A model generated the notes under the pieces. The model saw only the letters and a program-made list of their open reading frames with translations, made no database searches and was not told the origin of the DNA. Source: Helicobacter aurati (GTDB lineage Bacteria; Campylobacterota; Campylobacteria; Campylobacterales; Helicobacteraceae). From it: 64,000 bases of DNA. Made by a program: the position numbers and the translations under genes. How positions within the stretch are numbered: position 1 is the stretch's first letter; each line of letters opens with the position of its first letter. The stretch spans positions 1-64,000 of the forward strand of contig NZ_NXLW01000003.1 in NCBI RefSeq assembly GCF_003364265.1. Reading direction: 5' to 3'. This document shows, piece after piece, positions 1 to 7,264 of this stretch.

Positions 1-408
1 GAGTTGAAGCATAAAACAAGATTCTATAATCTTATTTCTCCTAAAGCTTTTATTACACATACAGAATATATTGGGGAATGTAATGTGATTGCACCGTTTT
101 GTGTGATTGCCTATAACGCAAAAATCGGCACAGGTAACGTTATTAATGTGCAATCTGCAATAGGACATGATAGCCAGATTGGAGATTTTAATGTGATTGG
201 TTCTTATTCTGGATTTGGTGGATTCTCTAAACTTGGCAATGGGAATTATTTAGGTCCTAGAGTGAATCTCTTCCCAAAGTCGGTTGTAGGCAACAATTGC
301 AAAATATCAGCCGGAAGCATTATTTTTAAGCGTATGCGAGATGACAAAATCGCCTTTGGCAATCCTGCCGTAGTCATCGGTGAGAATGAAATATTTACTT
401 TTAATTAA
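1..408 (+). CDS. Sugar O/N-acyltransferase, hexapeptide-repeat family (5' end outside the window)
   Basis: The frame is open from base 1, so the true start lies upstream and only the C-terminal part is seen; the first in-frame start codon here is a TTG at 4. The visible protein is almost entirely hexapeptide repeats ([LIV]-G-x4 pattern: IGECNVIAP, IGTGNVINV, IGDFNVIGS, VGNNCKISA), which fold as a left-handed beta helix. It ends with a FGNPAVVIG motif typical of NeuD/PglD-like acetyltransferases. Those enzymes have an N-terminal nucleotide-sugar-binding half, presumably upstream. They transfer acetyl from acetyl-CoA (some relatives use acyl-ACP) to a sugar. An acyl carrier protein follows 9 bases downstream, so an acyl-ACP donor is possible here; that is inference. 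Confidence 0.8.
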   Translation, partial: ELKHKTRFYNLISPKAFITHTEYIGECNVIAPFCVIAYNAKIGTGNVINVQSAIGHDSQIGDFNVIGSYSGFGGFSKLGNGNYLGPRVNLFPKSVVGNNCKISAGSIIFKRMRDDKIAFGNPAVVIGENEIFTFN

Positions 409-417
409 GGAGCAATT

Positions 418-651
418 ATGCAAGAAATTTATCAGAAGTTACAAGAACTTTTAGACGTAGATTCATTGAGTGAAGAACAATTACTAGCGGATTTTGAGGA
501 TTGGGATAGCTTAAGCATTATTTCCTTTATTGCTTTTTTGGACACAAAATATCAAATCAATCTCTACACAAATGAGTTGCAACAAGCAAAAAGTGTCAAA
601 GATTTATTGCAACTCATTGCGGATAAGCAGCATGAGCAAGACGGCAAATAA
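418..651 (+). CDS. Acyl carrier protein
   Basis: This 77-residue acidic, helical protein has a WDSLS motif in which Ser31 is the expected 4'-phosphopantetheine attachment site. The spacing is normal for ACP/PCP domains. It is not the housekeeping fatty-acid AcpP: the motif context (DWDSLSIISFI) is that of stand-alone carrier proteins in glycan-modification and NRPS-like clusters. An SD-like AAGGAG sits before the ATG. The end overlaps the start of the next gene by 20 bases, which suggests translational coupling. The adenylation enzyme at 3119-4747 is the obvious candidate to load it with an amino acid, but an acyl cargo cannot be excluded. Confidence 0.88.
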   Translation: MQEIYQKLQELLDVDSLSEEQLLADFEDWDSLSIISFIAFLDTKYQINLYTNELQQAKSVKDLLQLIADKQHEQDGK

Positions 652-1369
652 ACCATTTATTTTACTTAGTGGTGCTACTTCGGGCATAGGTAGAAGTATA
701 GCCCTAGCCTTAAGCGAAGAATATTCACTTATTGTTCTCGCAAGGGATACCAACAAGGTACATTCCTTGCAAAACGAACTAAACCATAACAAAAAGCGGG
801 ATTTTCTCCCTCTTCTATGCGATTTAAGCAAAATCGACTCCCTTAGTAACATACTCAATCAATGTGGAGAAAACACTATACAAGCTTTTATCCATTGCGC
901 TGGATTACGTTATGTGGGCTATGCTAAGACGTTTAATTATGCAGAAATGCTTGAAGTCTCAAATGTCAATCTTTTTGCATGTATGGAAATTATGAAATAC
1001 CTGCTTAAAAAGCAAAAACATTCCTTGCAGAATTGCGTCTTTCTCTCAAGTGCCTTTAGTCAGAAAGGAGAAGTAGGTAATAGTTTCTACGCCGCTACAA
1101 AAGGCGGATTAGATTCCTATATGAGAAGTTTAGCCTTAGAGCTTGCACCAAAGATTCGAGTAAATAGCATTCAATGCGGCGGTATTTTTGACACAAACAT
1201 GACTAATACACTTTTTACCCCTGCGCAAAAAGAAAAGATACTCCTCTCCTACCCTCTAGGAGAAGGTAACAAAGAAGACATTGTACATGCAGTAAGATTC
1301 CTACTTAGCAAACAAGCTCGTTGGATAACGGGAGTGGGTTTACAAGTAGATGGCGGATTGCACATTTAA
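632..1369 (+). CDS. Short-chain dehydrogenase/reductase (FabG-like)
   Basis: The frame is open further upstream, but the ATG at 632 gives a standard SDR N-terminus and lies inside the end of the ACP gene; 245 residues is the usual SDR length. The cofactor motif SGATSGIG is at residues 13-20, a CAG (NNAG-type) motif lies near residue 90, the catalytic pair is Tyr153/Lys157 (YAATK), and the typical C-terminus GVGLQVDGG is present. It should use NAD(P)H to reduce or oxidise a carbonyl. Placed directly after an ACP it could act on a carrier-bound beta-keto acyl group, or on a sugar intermediate; the sequence does not decide between these. Confidence 0.88.
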   Translation: MSKTANKPFILLSGATSGIGRSIALALSEEYSLIVLARDTNKVHSLQNELNHNKKRDFLPLLCDLSKIDSLSNILNQCGENTIQAFIHCAGLRYVGYAKTFNYAEMLEVSNVNLFACMEIMKYLLKKQKHSLQNCVFLSSAFSQKGEVGNSFYAATKGGLDSYMRSLALELAPKIRVNSIQCGGIFDTNMTNTLFTPAQKEKILLSYPLGEGNKEDIVHAVRFLLSKQARWITGVGLQVDGGLHI

Positions 1370-1384
1370 TTCAAAAGGACATTC

Positions 1385-2233
1385 ATGCGTTCACCTGCTC
1401 TGTTTGCAACACAACACACAACAATCTCAAAACAAGATATTTTTGCAAGTCTGCGCAAAATAGAAGCTTGCAATAGCGAATATCTTTTTATTCATTCTGC
1501 GCTAAACTTTGGCATACCGCTCTTGCCAAAACAAGAAATCCTAAAGCATTTAAGCGATATTTTGCTAAAACTTGGAGCGAAATACCTTATTGTACCTACT
1601 TTCACATTTAGTTTTTGCAATAAAGAAAACTTTGATAGAGTGCATTCTAAGTCTTCTATGGGAATGCTGAATGAATATTTAAGGAAGCTTGACATTGCCA
1701 AACGTACAAGAGATCCTATTCTCTCTTGCGCTATTATCCCTTGTTCCTCACAAAGCGTACCTTCTGATTTGTTGCTTTTAGGGAAACATTCCTGTGGGAA
1801 AGATTCTATTTTTGATAGATTGCATTATGCAGAAAGAGTAAAGTTTCTCTTCTTTGGCAATAGAGTGCATGACTGCTTCACGCATTCGCATTATGTTGAG
1901 GAACAATTACAAGTACCCTATCGCTACAATAAAGAATTTAGTGGCTACATTATCGACCAAGACAAACAAGAATGGGAAACATTTATCCTGCCTGTGCGCT
2001 ACGCCAATGTAAAAGCCTTTAGTGATGACACTCTTAGCAAGGCACTTGATGCGCATCGCGCCATCAAAAGAACAACCCTAGGCAATGGCTCTTTGGAAAT
2101 AGTAGAGGAGAAACAAGCTTATACAATCATTGCAGACAACATACGTAACAATATTGATTTTATGCTCGCAGAACCCTATCCAAGAGAGCATTTAGATACT
2201 ACATATATTTATGAAAAGAAGGTAGCCTTATGA
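1385..2233 (+). CDS. AAC(3)-fold N-acyltransferase, probably acting on a surface sugar
   Basis: This 282-residue protein belongs to the aminoglycoside 3-N-acetyltransferase (AAC(3)/YokD) fold family. Recognisable features are the Ser-rich N-terminal SLN/HSALNFG segment, the LIVPTFTFSF strand, the SMGMLNEYLRK helix followed by RTRDPILS, and a THSHYVE motif in the second half. Members outside resistance genes occur in polysaccharide and flagellin glycosylation clusters, where they transfer an acyl group to an amino sugar. The neighbours (ACP, two SDRs, adenylation enzyme) favour that role over antibiotic resistance. The stop overlaps the ATG of the next gene by 4 bases (ATGA), so the genes are co-translated. 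Confidence 0.8.
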   Translation: MRSPALFATQHTTISKQDIFASLRKIEACNSEYLFIHSALNFGIPLLPKQEILKHLSDILLKLGAKYLIVPTFTFSFCNKENFDRVHSKSSMGMLNEYLRKLDIAKRTRDPILSCAIIPCSSQSVPSDLLLLGKHSCGKDSIFDRLHYAERVKFLFFGNRVHDCFTHSHYVEEQLQVPYRYNKEFSGYIIDQDKQEWETFILPVRYANVKAFSDDTLSKALDAHRAIKRTTLGNGSLEIVEEKQAYTIIADNIRNNIDFMLAEPYPREHLDTTYIYEKKVAL

Positions 2234-3076
2234 ATTACACACTTATTACAGGTGCCACATCGGATATTGGTATGGCGGTTTGTCGAAATCTTAAAGCCTA
2301 TCCTTTGATTTTACACGGTAGAAACACACAAAAGCTTGATTTTTTATTCAAAGAATTAGCAAACCCTTTGAATCGAATCTGGCAACATGATTTAGAAAAT
2401 ATAGAGAATCTTTCTCCATCATTGCAAGCCGTTTTACAAACGCACATTGAACATTCAAACAATACGGGGGGGGCAGTCCATGCAAGATTCTAAGAATCAA
2501 TCTTCCATGCTAGATTCAAGCTACTCCGAACGTGCCTTACATCACGTTAAAACAGCTCCTAATGATACGGTATATATTAATGCCGTGATACATATTGCAG
2601 GGATAGCACAATTTAATGCAATCAAACATTTCTGTTTTTCTGAATGCGAAAGAATGTTTCGCGTAAATGTCTTTAGCATCTGTGAGATTATTAAGGCTCT
2701 AAGCAGCAAGCTACATAGAAAGCATTTGCGAAACATTATCTTTCTCTCAAGCATTAGCGCGCATAGAGGATATAAGGCTATGGGGTTATATGGTGCTTCT
2801 AAAGCTGGATTATGCTCTCTAGCTAGAAGTCTAAGCGTGGAATTAGCTCCCTATACACAAGTGAATAGCGTTGTGCTAGCGGGCATTCGCACAAGTGGCA
2901 CGGAATTTCTCTATACAGATTCTTTCATAGAAAAAATGGACACAATTTATCCTTTAGGGCAAGGCACTATCCAAGATGTAGCGAATCTTATAGAGTTTCT
3001 ACATTCCAAAAGCCGATGGATAAGCGGACAAAATATTTTCTTAGATGGCGCAATGGGTATGGCTGGACAGCAATGA
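2230..3076 (+). CDS. Short-chain dehydrogenase, phase-variable, currently out of frame (G8)
   Basis: The N-terminal frame (from ATG 2230) contains the cofactor motif TGATSDIG at residues 6-13 and stops at 2493, just after a G8 tract at 2466-2473. The rest of an SDR lies in the next frame: an IHIAG (NNAG-type) motif, FLSSIS, catalytic YGASK, and a C-terminus NIFLDGAMG. Removing one G (G7) or adding two (G10) joins the halves into a 281-residue protein; the joined length is a multiple of three. About 40 residues around the tract are a hydrophilic insert not expected in a core SDR, so Gly number there should be tolerated. As sequenced the gene is OFF. An ATG at 2480 could start a downstream fragment, but that fragment lacks the cofactor site. 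Confidence 0.85.
2466..2473 (+). repeat. Poly-G tract (G8), slipped-strand switch
   Basis: Eight consecutive G inside the second SDR gene, preceded by CAAACAATAC and followed by CAGTCC. Length 7 or 10 restores the reading frame; length 8 or 9 breaks it. The left flank AATACG is shared with the other two long G tracts of the window. Confidence 0.93.
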
Positions 3077-3118
3077 ATAGATTGCGCTTCAAATACAATA
3101 ACCTATTAGGAGGACGTG

Positions 3119-4747
3119 TTGCATATTAACGTTATGGAATATTTTTTACGCACTGCAAAGAATCATCCAGCCAAAATTGCCTGTCAAGACAAGTATCGCT
3201 CTATTTCTTTTGAAGCCTTAGCAAAAGAATGTTTCACTCTCTCAAGTAACCTGCTTAACACAACATCATATTCATCAGAACAAGCGCGCTTGACAAACAT
3301 TGCTAGTGATTTTTATCATCTATATAATCCACCGCAATGCTATGCCCTATTCTTGCCTAAGAGTATAGAATCTCTTGTTGCGTTGTTTGGTGTATTGCTT
3401 TCGGGCAATATGTATATGCCTCTTGATGTGAAGAGTCCTAAAGAGAGGCTAAGAAATATTTTATGTAATATTCAGCCTCAAGCTCTTATTGCAGATACAA
3501 AGCATTTAGGGGTTTTGTCTGATTGTTTAGGGGAGAGTTTTGATTCTAAAGAAAGTGTTTGTTATTTAGAATCAAATTGTCAAGAATCCTTTTGTATGCA
3601 GATTCTTTTGATAGAAGATTTATTGCGAGAATCTATTATGAAACAAACTAAGTATCAATACAGAATTGATACAGATCCAGCTTATATTATTAATACTTCA
3701 GGTTCAACAGGTATTCCTAAGGGGGTGGTTGTTTCTCATAGATCTGTGATTGATTATATAGAATGGATAATAAGTGAAGATTCTCTTAGACCTAGTGTCA
3801 ATGATATTATTGGGAATCAATCACCTTTTTATTTTGATAAATCATTATTCGATATATATCCCAGTATTGCACTTGGCGTAAAGTTACTACTCATTCCCGA
3901 AGAAAAATTTCTTTTCCCTTTAGAGTTGCTGCGATTCGTAGAGCAAAAACATGTGAATTATATTTATTGGGTGCCCTCGATACTCAAAAATATCGCCAAC
4001 CTTGATTTATTGAAAGTATGCAAACCAAAACTAGAAAAAATCTTCTTTGGAGGTGAAGCTATCAATGCCAAAACACTCAACTATTGGATTGCGAATTATC
4101 CTAACGCTACCTTCGCTAATCTGTATGGACCAAGCGAAATCACAGATATATGCGCTTATCATATAGTGAAAAGAACATTTCATGACAAAGAAATCATCCC
4201 TATCGGTAAAGCCTGCCGCAACACGCAAATCTTGTTGTTAGATTCTGGCAATAAGCTGATACATACCTCTTTCACAACCGGAGAGCTCTATATTCGTGGC
4301 TCTTGTCTTTCCTTGCAATATTGTCGAGATACAGAAAAATCACAACGAGCATTCATACAGAATCCTCTGCACACAAATTTCTATGATAAAGTGTATAAAA
4401 CAGGGGATTTAGGCTATTACAATGAACATGGTGAAATCGTGCTAGTGGGTAGGAAGGACTTTCAAATCAAGCATAACGGTTATAGAATCGAATTAGGTGA
4501 AATCGAAAATATTCTTGCGAATCACAAAAAAATACAAGATGTTTGTGTGTTGTATAGGCAAGAGGAAATTGTCTTATGTTACCAAGGGGAAACTATCACA
4601 CATCAAGAAATAATACAATACTGCAAAGACAAGATCCCAAAATACGCAATGCCTAGCAAACTCTTTAAAATAGATTCTATGCCACTTAATGCCAATGGCA
4701 AAATCGATAGACAAAAATTATTAGATTGGCTTAAACTGCAGTCTTAG
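3119..4747 (+). CDS. Amino-acid adenylation enzyme (NRPS A-domain / DltA-like)
   Basis: About 540 residues with the A-domain core motifs in order: NTSGSTGIPKG (A3, near residue 193), SPFYFDKSLFDIYP (A4, keeping the Asp that binds an alpha-amino group), NLYGPSE (A5), YKTGDLG (A7), GRKDFQIKHNGYRIELGEIE (A8) and NANGKIDR (A10, catalytic Lys). It should activate an amino acid with ATP and load it on a carrier protein, most likely the ACP at 418-651. No carrier or condensation domain is fused to it. Start choice: a strong AGGAGG (3108-3113) is only 2 bases from GTG 3116 but 5 bases from TTG 3119, so TTG is preferred; ATG 3134 is 20 bases away. An adenylation enzyme plus ACP pair is also known from the C. 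jejuni flagellin-glycosylation region. Substrate unknown. Confidence 0.86.
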   Translation: MHINVMEYFLRTAKNHPAKIACQDKYRSISFEALAKECFTLSSNLLNTTSYSSEQARLTNIASDFYHLYNPPQCYALFLPKSIESLVALFGVLLSGNMYMPLDVKSPKERLRNILCNIQPQALIADTKHLGVLSDCLGESFDSKESVCYLESNCQESFCMQILLIEDLLRESIMKQTKYQYRIDTDPAYIINTSGSTGIPKGVVVSHRSVIDYIEWIISEDSLRPSVNDIIGNQSPFYFDKSLFDIYPSIALGVKLLLIPEEKFLFPLELLRFVEQKHVNYIYWVPSILKNIANLDLLKVCKPKLEKIFFGGEAINAKTLNYWIANYPNATFANLYGPSEITDICAYHIVKRTFHDKEIIPIGKACRNTQILLLDSGNKLIHTSFTTGELYIRGSCLSLQYCRDTEKSQRAFIQNPLHTNFYDKVYKTGDLGYYNEHGEIVLVGRKDFQIKHNGYRIELGEIENILANHKKIQDVCVLYRQEEIVLCYQGETITHQEIIQYCKDKIPKYAMPSKLFKIDSMPLNANGKIDRQKLLDWLKLQS

Positions 4748-5630
4748 GGAAAACAATTTGCAGTAAATGAGCGTTTTCGGAATCCAAAAACCACAACGTT
4801 TGTGAATCAATAAGAAAATCCGAAAAGTTTCTGATTTCTTTTTCCAAATATATCTCAAAAACCCTACCTTCAGGAGTAATCTTATATAAAATATTGCGCA
4901 CATTAACAGATTCTTCCTCTACATGCTGCGCTACTTTATCCTCTCTCTTGCTTACAAAAATCTCTCCTTTGTCTGTAACGGCTATATCAGAAAACTTGCC
5001 AGATAAGCTACTCAAATGAGTAATATTTTTTCGGTGAATATCAATTTGTAATATCCGAGCTTGTTCCTGCCTACAAGAAGTGATAACATAGAGATTCGTA
5101 CCATAATACGCTAAACGATATGGGGAACAAAGAGAGAATGGAATAACAACAAATGTAGAATAGCTCTTTCTTTTTAAATCAACTACAAAAATAACCCCTG
5201 TTGTCCTACCGCTTACAAACAACGTATTAGCACCACCATAGATAATATCATTCAAATGCGATTCGCCATTAATTTGCAAGTTAAACACTTGTTTTTTGGT
5301 ACGTAGATTAAAGCCCTTGATTCTATCAGAATCCATAACATACAAAATATTATTAAGAACTACCATGCCTTGAGGATAATCAAGATTTTTAATGAAATGA
5401 GATTCTATAAGCACGCCTGTTTTACTGACTTTAGAGATAAAAGCATTGCCACGTTTGATGGTGTTAGATGTGTTATTAGCAACATTACTGATATATAAAA
5501 AGGATTTATCCGCAATAATCCTATTTGGCATAATAAGCTGATTGGCTAAAGTATGCACTTTGACTTCTTGCGCCCAGACAAAACTCTCCCCACCCCATAA
5601 TAAAATGAGCAAAAAAACCACAATTTTCAA
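4731..5630 (-). CDS. Secreted beta-propeller-like protein (NHL/SMP-30-like)
   Basis: This 299-residue protein has a clear signal peptide (hydrophobic residues 3-19, cleavage after VWAQ). The mature part is made of repeated short strands with patterns such as LYISNVANN, LYVMDSDRIKGFN, LFVSGRTTGVIFVVDL, LYVITSCR, IFVSKRED and LWFLDSENAHLLQI. These repeat about every 40-50 residues and fit a five- or six-bladed propeller of the NHL/YncE kind. No enzyme motif is recognised. It is probably periplasmic, with a binding or scaffolding role; that is inference. Its 3' end overlaps the convergent adenylation gene by 17 bases. A TATAAT lies about 30 bases upstream of the ATG. Confidence 0.62.
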   Translation of the reverse strand: MKIVVFLLILLWGGESFVWAQEVKVHTLANQLIMPNRIIADKSFLYISNVANNTSNTIKRGNAFISKVSKTGVLIESHFIKNLDYPQGMVVLNNILYVMDSDRIKGFNLRTKKQVFNLQINGESHLNDIIYGGANTLFVSGRTTGVIFVVDLKRKSYSTFVVIPFSLCSPYRLAYYGTNLYVITSCRQEQARILQIDIHRKNITHLSSLSGKFSDIAVTDKGEIFVSKREDKVAQHVEEESVNVRNILYKITPEGRVFEIYLEKEIRNFSDFLIDSQTLWFLDSENAHLLQIVFPKTAV

Positions 5631-5660
5631 GATACTTCCTTTATTTTCTAATGGATAAAA

Positions 5661-5666
5661 ATTATA
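5661..5666 (-). promoter_or_regulatory. Candidate -10 box (TATAAT) for the secreted propeller protein
   Basis: Minus-strand TATAAT, 30 bases upstream of the ATG at 5630, in the AT-rich gap behind metQ. Position and match fit a Helicobacter sigma-80 promoter. No clear -35, as is usual in this group. Confidence 0.5.
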
Positions 5667-5726
5667 CTTGAAAATATTATTGATTTAAATTAATTTTTGC
5701 CCTCTTTGCAATCTAGCTTTTATAGT

Positions 5727-6500
5727 CTAAAATACGGGAATAACTTCCCCTTGATAATGCTCTTCAATAAATTTCTTTGTTTCTGGGCTTTGTAATGCCT
5801 TTTTGAGGGCTACAATATCTTCTCTATTTTCATCTCCAGATCGTACGACTAAGATATTAGCAAAAGCCGATCGAGAATCTTCTAGCTTTAACGCATCTTT
5901 AGCTTTCAAATTTGCTTGCAACGCAAAATTACCATTAATAACAGCCGCATCGACATCATCAAGAGTTTTTGCTAGCAAACCAGCATCAAGCCTCTTAATC
6001 TTAATCTTCTTAGGATTGCTCTTAATGTCATGTTCTGTTGCAGCAAGGTTATTTGGATCTTTTAACGTAATGATTCCGCTGTTGTGCAACAAAATAAGCG
6101 CACGCGCAAAGTTACTTGCATCGATAGGCACGGAAATAACAGCCCCTTTTCTTAGTTGGCTTATATCTCGAATTTTTTGCGAATAGATTCCAAGTGGCTC
6201 GATATGGATTTGCGCAATGCTGACTAAGTGCAGGTTTTTGTCTTTATTGATTTTCTCGAGATACGGCAAGTGTTGCATAAAATTCGCATCTAATGATTTA
6301 TCCTCTAAAGCAAGATTAGGTGTTATATAATCATTAAAAACAACTATTTTTAAATTCACCCCTTGCTTTTTAAGCATAGGAACAACCGATTGCAGAATCT
6401 GTGCGTGAGGGACAGGAGTAGCTCCTACCTTTATCTGACCTGCGAAGCCTACGCCAAAAAGTAGCAAACTCGGTATAACCAAATACAGTAACCTTTTCAT
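5727..6500 (-). CDS. metQ: MetQ/NlpA-family methionine-binding protein
   Basis: This 257-residue periplasmic binding protein of the NlpA family has KVGATPVPHAQIL directly after the signal peptide, followed by NDYITPNLALEDKSLDANFMQHLPYLE and IHIEPLGIYSQKI, and ends FIEEHYQGEVIPVF. These segments are diagnostic for MetQ. It would deliver D/L-methionine to the MetNI ABC transporter. The signal peptide has no lipobox cysteine (LLLFGVGFAGQ), so it is predicted to be soluble and periplasmic instead of a lipoprotein like E. coli MetQ. A MetI-type permease lies 34 kb away at 40693-41550, and no MetN ATPase is present in the window. Monocistronic; an SD-like AGGAG precedes the ATG. Confidence 0.88.
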   Translation of the reverse strand: MKRLLYLVIPSLLLFGVGFAGQIKVGATPVPHAQILQSVVPMLKKQGVNLKIVVFNDYITPNLALEDKSLDANFMQHLPYLEKINKDKNLHLVSIAQIHIEPLGIYSQKIRDISQLRKGAVISVPIDASNFARALILLHNSGIITLKDPNNLAATEHDIKSNPKKIKIKRLDAGLLAKTLDDVDAAVINGNFALQANLKAKDALKLEDSRSAFANILVVRSGDENREDIVALKKALQSPETKKFIEEHYQGEVIPVF

Positions 6501-6671
6501 AATAATTCTCCTAAATATCTATTGGTATAGAATCTTAACGATACTATGTTTCCACTTAAGGCAATGGAAACTCTCAATATAATACCACTTTTTATTTCAA
6601 GCAAAACGAAAATTTTTCTAGGCTTAAAAATTTATTGATATATTTATACAAAATTAACAAGTGCGAGATAC

Positions 6672-6677
6672 TATAAT
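6672..6677 (+). promoter_or_regulatory. Candidate -10 box for ssrA
   Basis: TATAAT in the context GATACTATAATTC, 60 bases before the mature 5' end of the tmRNA. The leader between them contains a small hairpin (AGAG-A-CATA ... TATG-CTCT) and would be removed by RNase P. Confidence 0.55.
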
Positions 6678-6737
6678 TCTTGTGGCTTTACCAACAAGAG
6701 ACATAGCTTCGTTATGCTCTCTACTCACAAATACAAT

Positions 6738-7102
6738 GGGGCTGACTTGGCTTTCGACAGGAATGGATAGGCTTAAGTGCATGTGAGCCGGTACGCTCTG
6801 AAACTGCCACAATTTATAAACGCAAACAACGCAAATTACGCTCCAGCTTACGCAAAAGTAGCGTAAGCTTCATCGCTTTTTGGAGCCGATTCTAGTATTT
6901 CTTTCTAGCAGAAAGCTAGAATCGTCATTCTCGCTAGATGCTTCTTTGCTCGCACCGAAAGTAAAGGAAAAGACAAAGGTTGCTTGTGGATTCTATCTCG
7001 GGGCACTGGATAACCACAAAAAGACAGCATTGCCTACTAAACATGTAGATTCTTAAGAAGCTTCATTTTTGGACTGGGGTTCAACTCCCCACAGCTCCAC
7101 CA
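6738..7102 (+). ncRNA. ssrA: tmRNA (transfer-messenger RNA)
   Basis: The 5' end GGGGCTGACTTGGCTTTCGACAG and the 3' end GGGTTCAACTCCCCACAGCTCCACCA form the tRNA-like acceptor and T arm of a one-piece tmRNA of about 365 nt with an encoded CCA. The tag frame starts at the resume codon GCA (6822) and reads ANNANYAPAYAKVA, followed by TAA (6864-6866). The YAPAYAK core is the Campylobacterota type, and the hydrophobic tail VA is the protease signal. It rescues stalled ribosomes together with SmpB, which is not in this window. The region after the tag (T-rich, then the GACTGGGGTTC arm) holds the pseudoknot domain. Confidence 0.97.
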
Positions 7103-7224
7103 TTTATTCACACTTTGATTGGCATTTATTTGTTTAATTGTATAAATTTCATTCTACAACACAATATATTCAAGCCTTTTTTCACATTTTACATATTTTG
7201 ACTTGGCATAAAAGATTCTAATAG

Positions 7225-7230
7225 TATAAT
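7225..7230 (+). promoter_or_regulatory. Candidate -10 box for the D-lactate dehydrogenase gene
   Basis: TATAAT in the context AATAGTATAATTAAG, 35 bases before the ATG. A TTGACT at 7198-7203 could be a -35, but the spacer of 21 bases is long. Confidence 0.5.
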
Positions 7231-7264
7231 TAAGTCACAATTATTAATTAAATAAAGAATACGA

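Noticed and set aside
1385-2233. Aminoglycoside resistance gene
   Set aside because: The fold is AAC(3), but the gene is embedded in an ACP/SDR/adenylation set with overlaps; a sugar-modifying role is more likely.
2447-3076. The downstream frame as an independent short dehydrogenase gene
   Set aside because: It lacks the TGxxxxIG cofactor motif, which is supplied by the frame before the G8 tract, and its apparent start lies before the tract without an SD.
5731-5738. AATACGGG at the end of metQ as another tract site
   Set aside because: Only three G, fully explained by the conserved codons IPVF-stop. A similar G3 case is at 40464-40471 in nuoA. Both count as background when testing the shared-flank idea.
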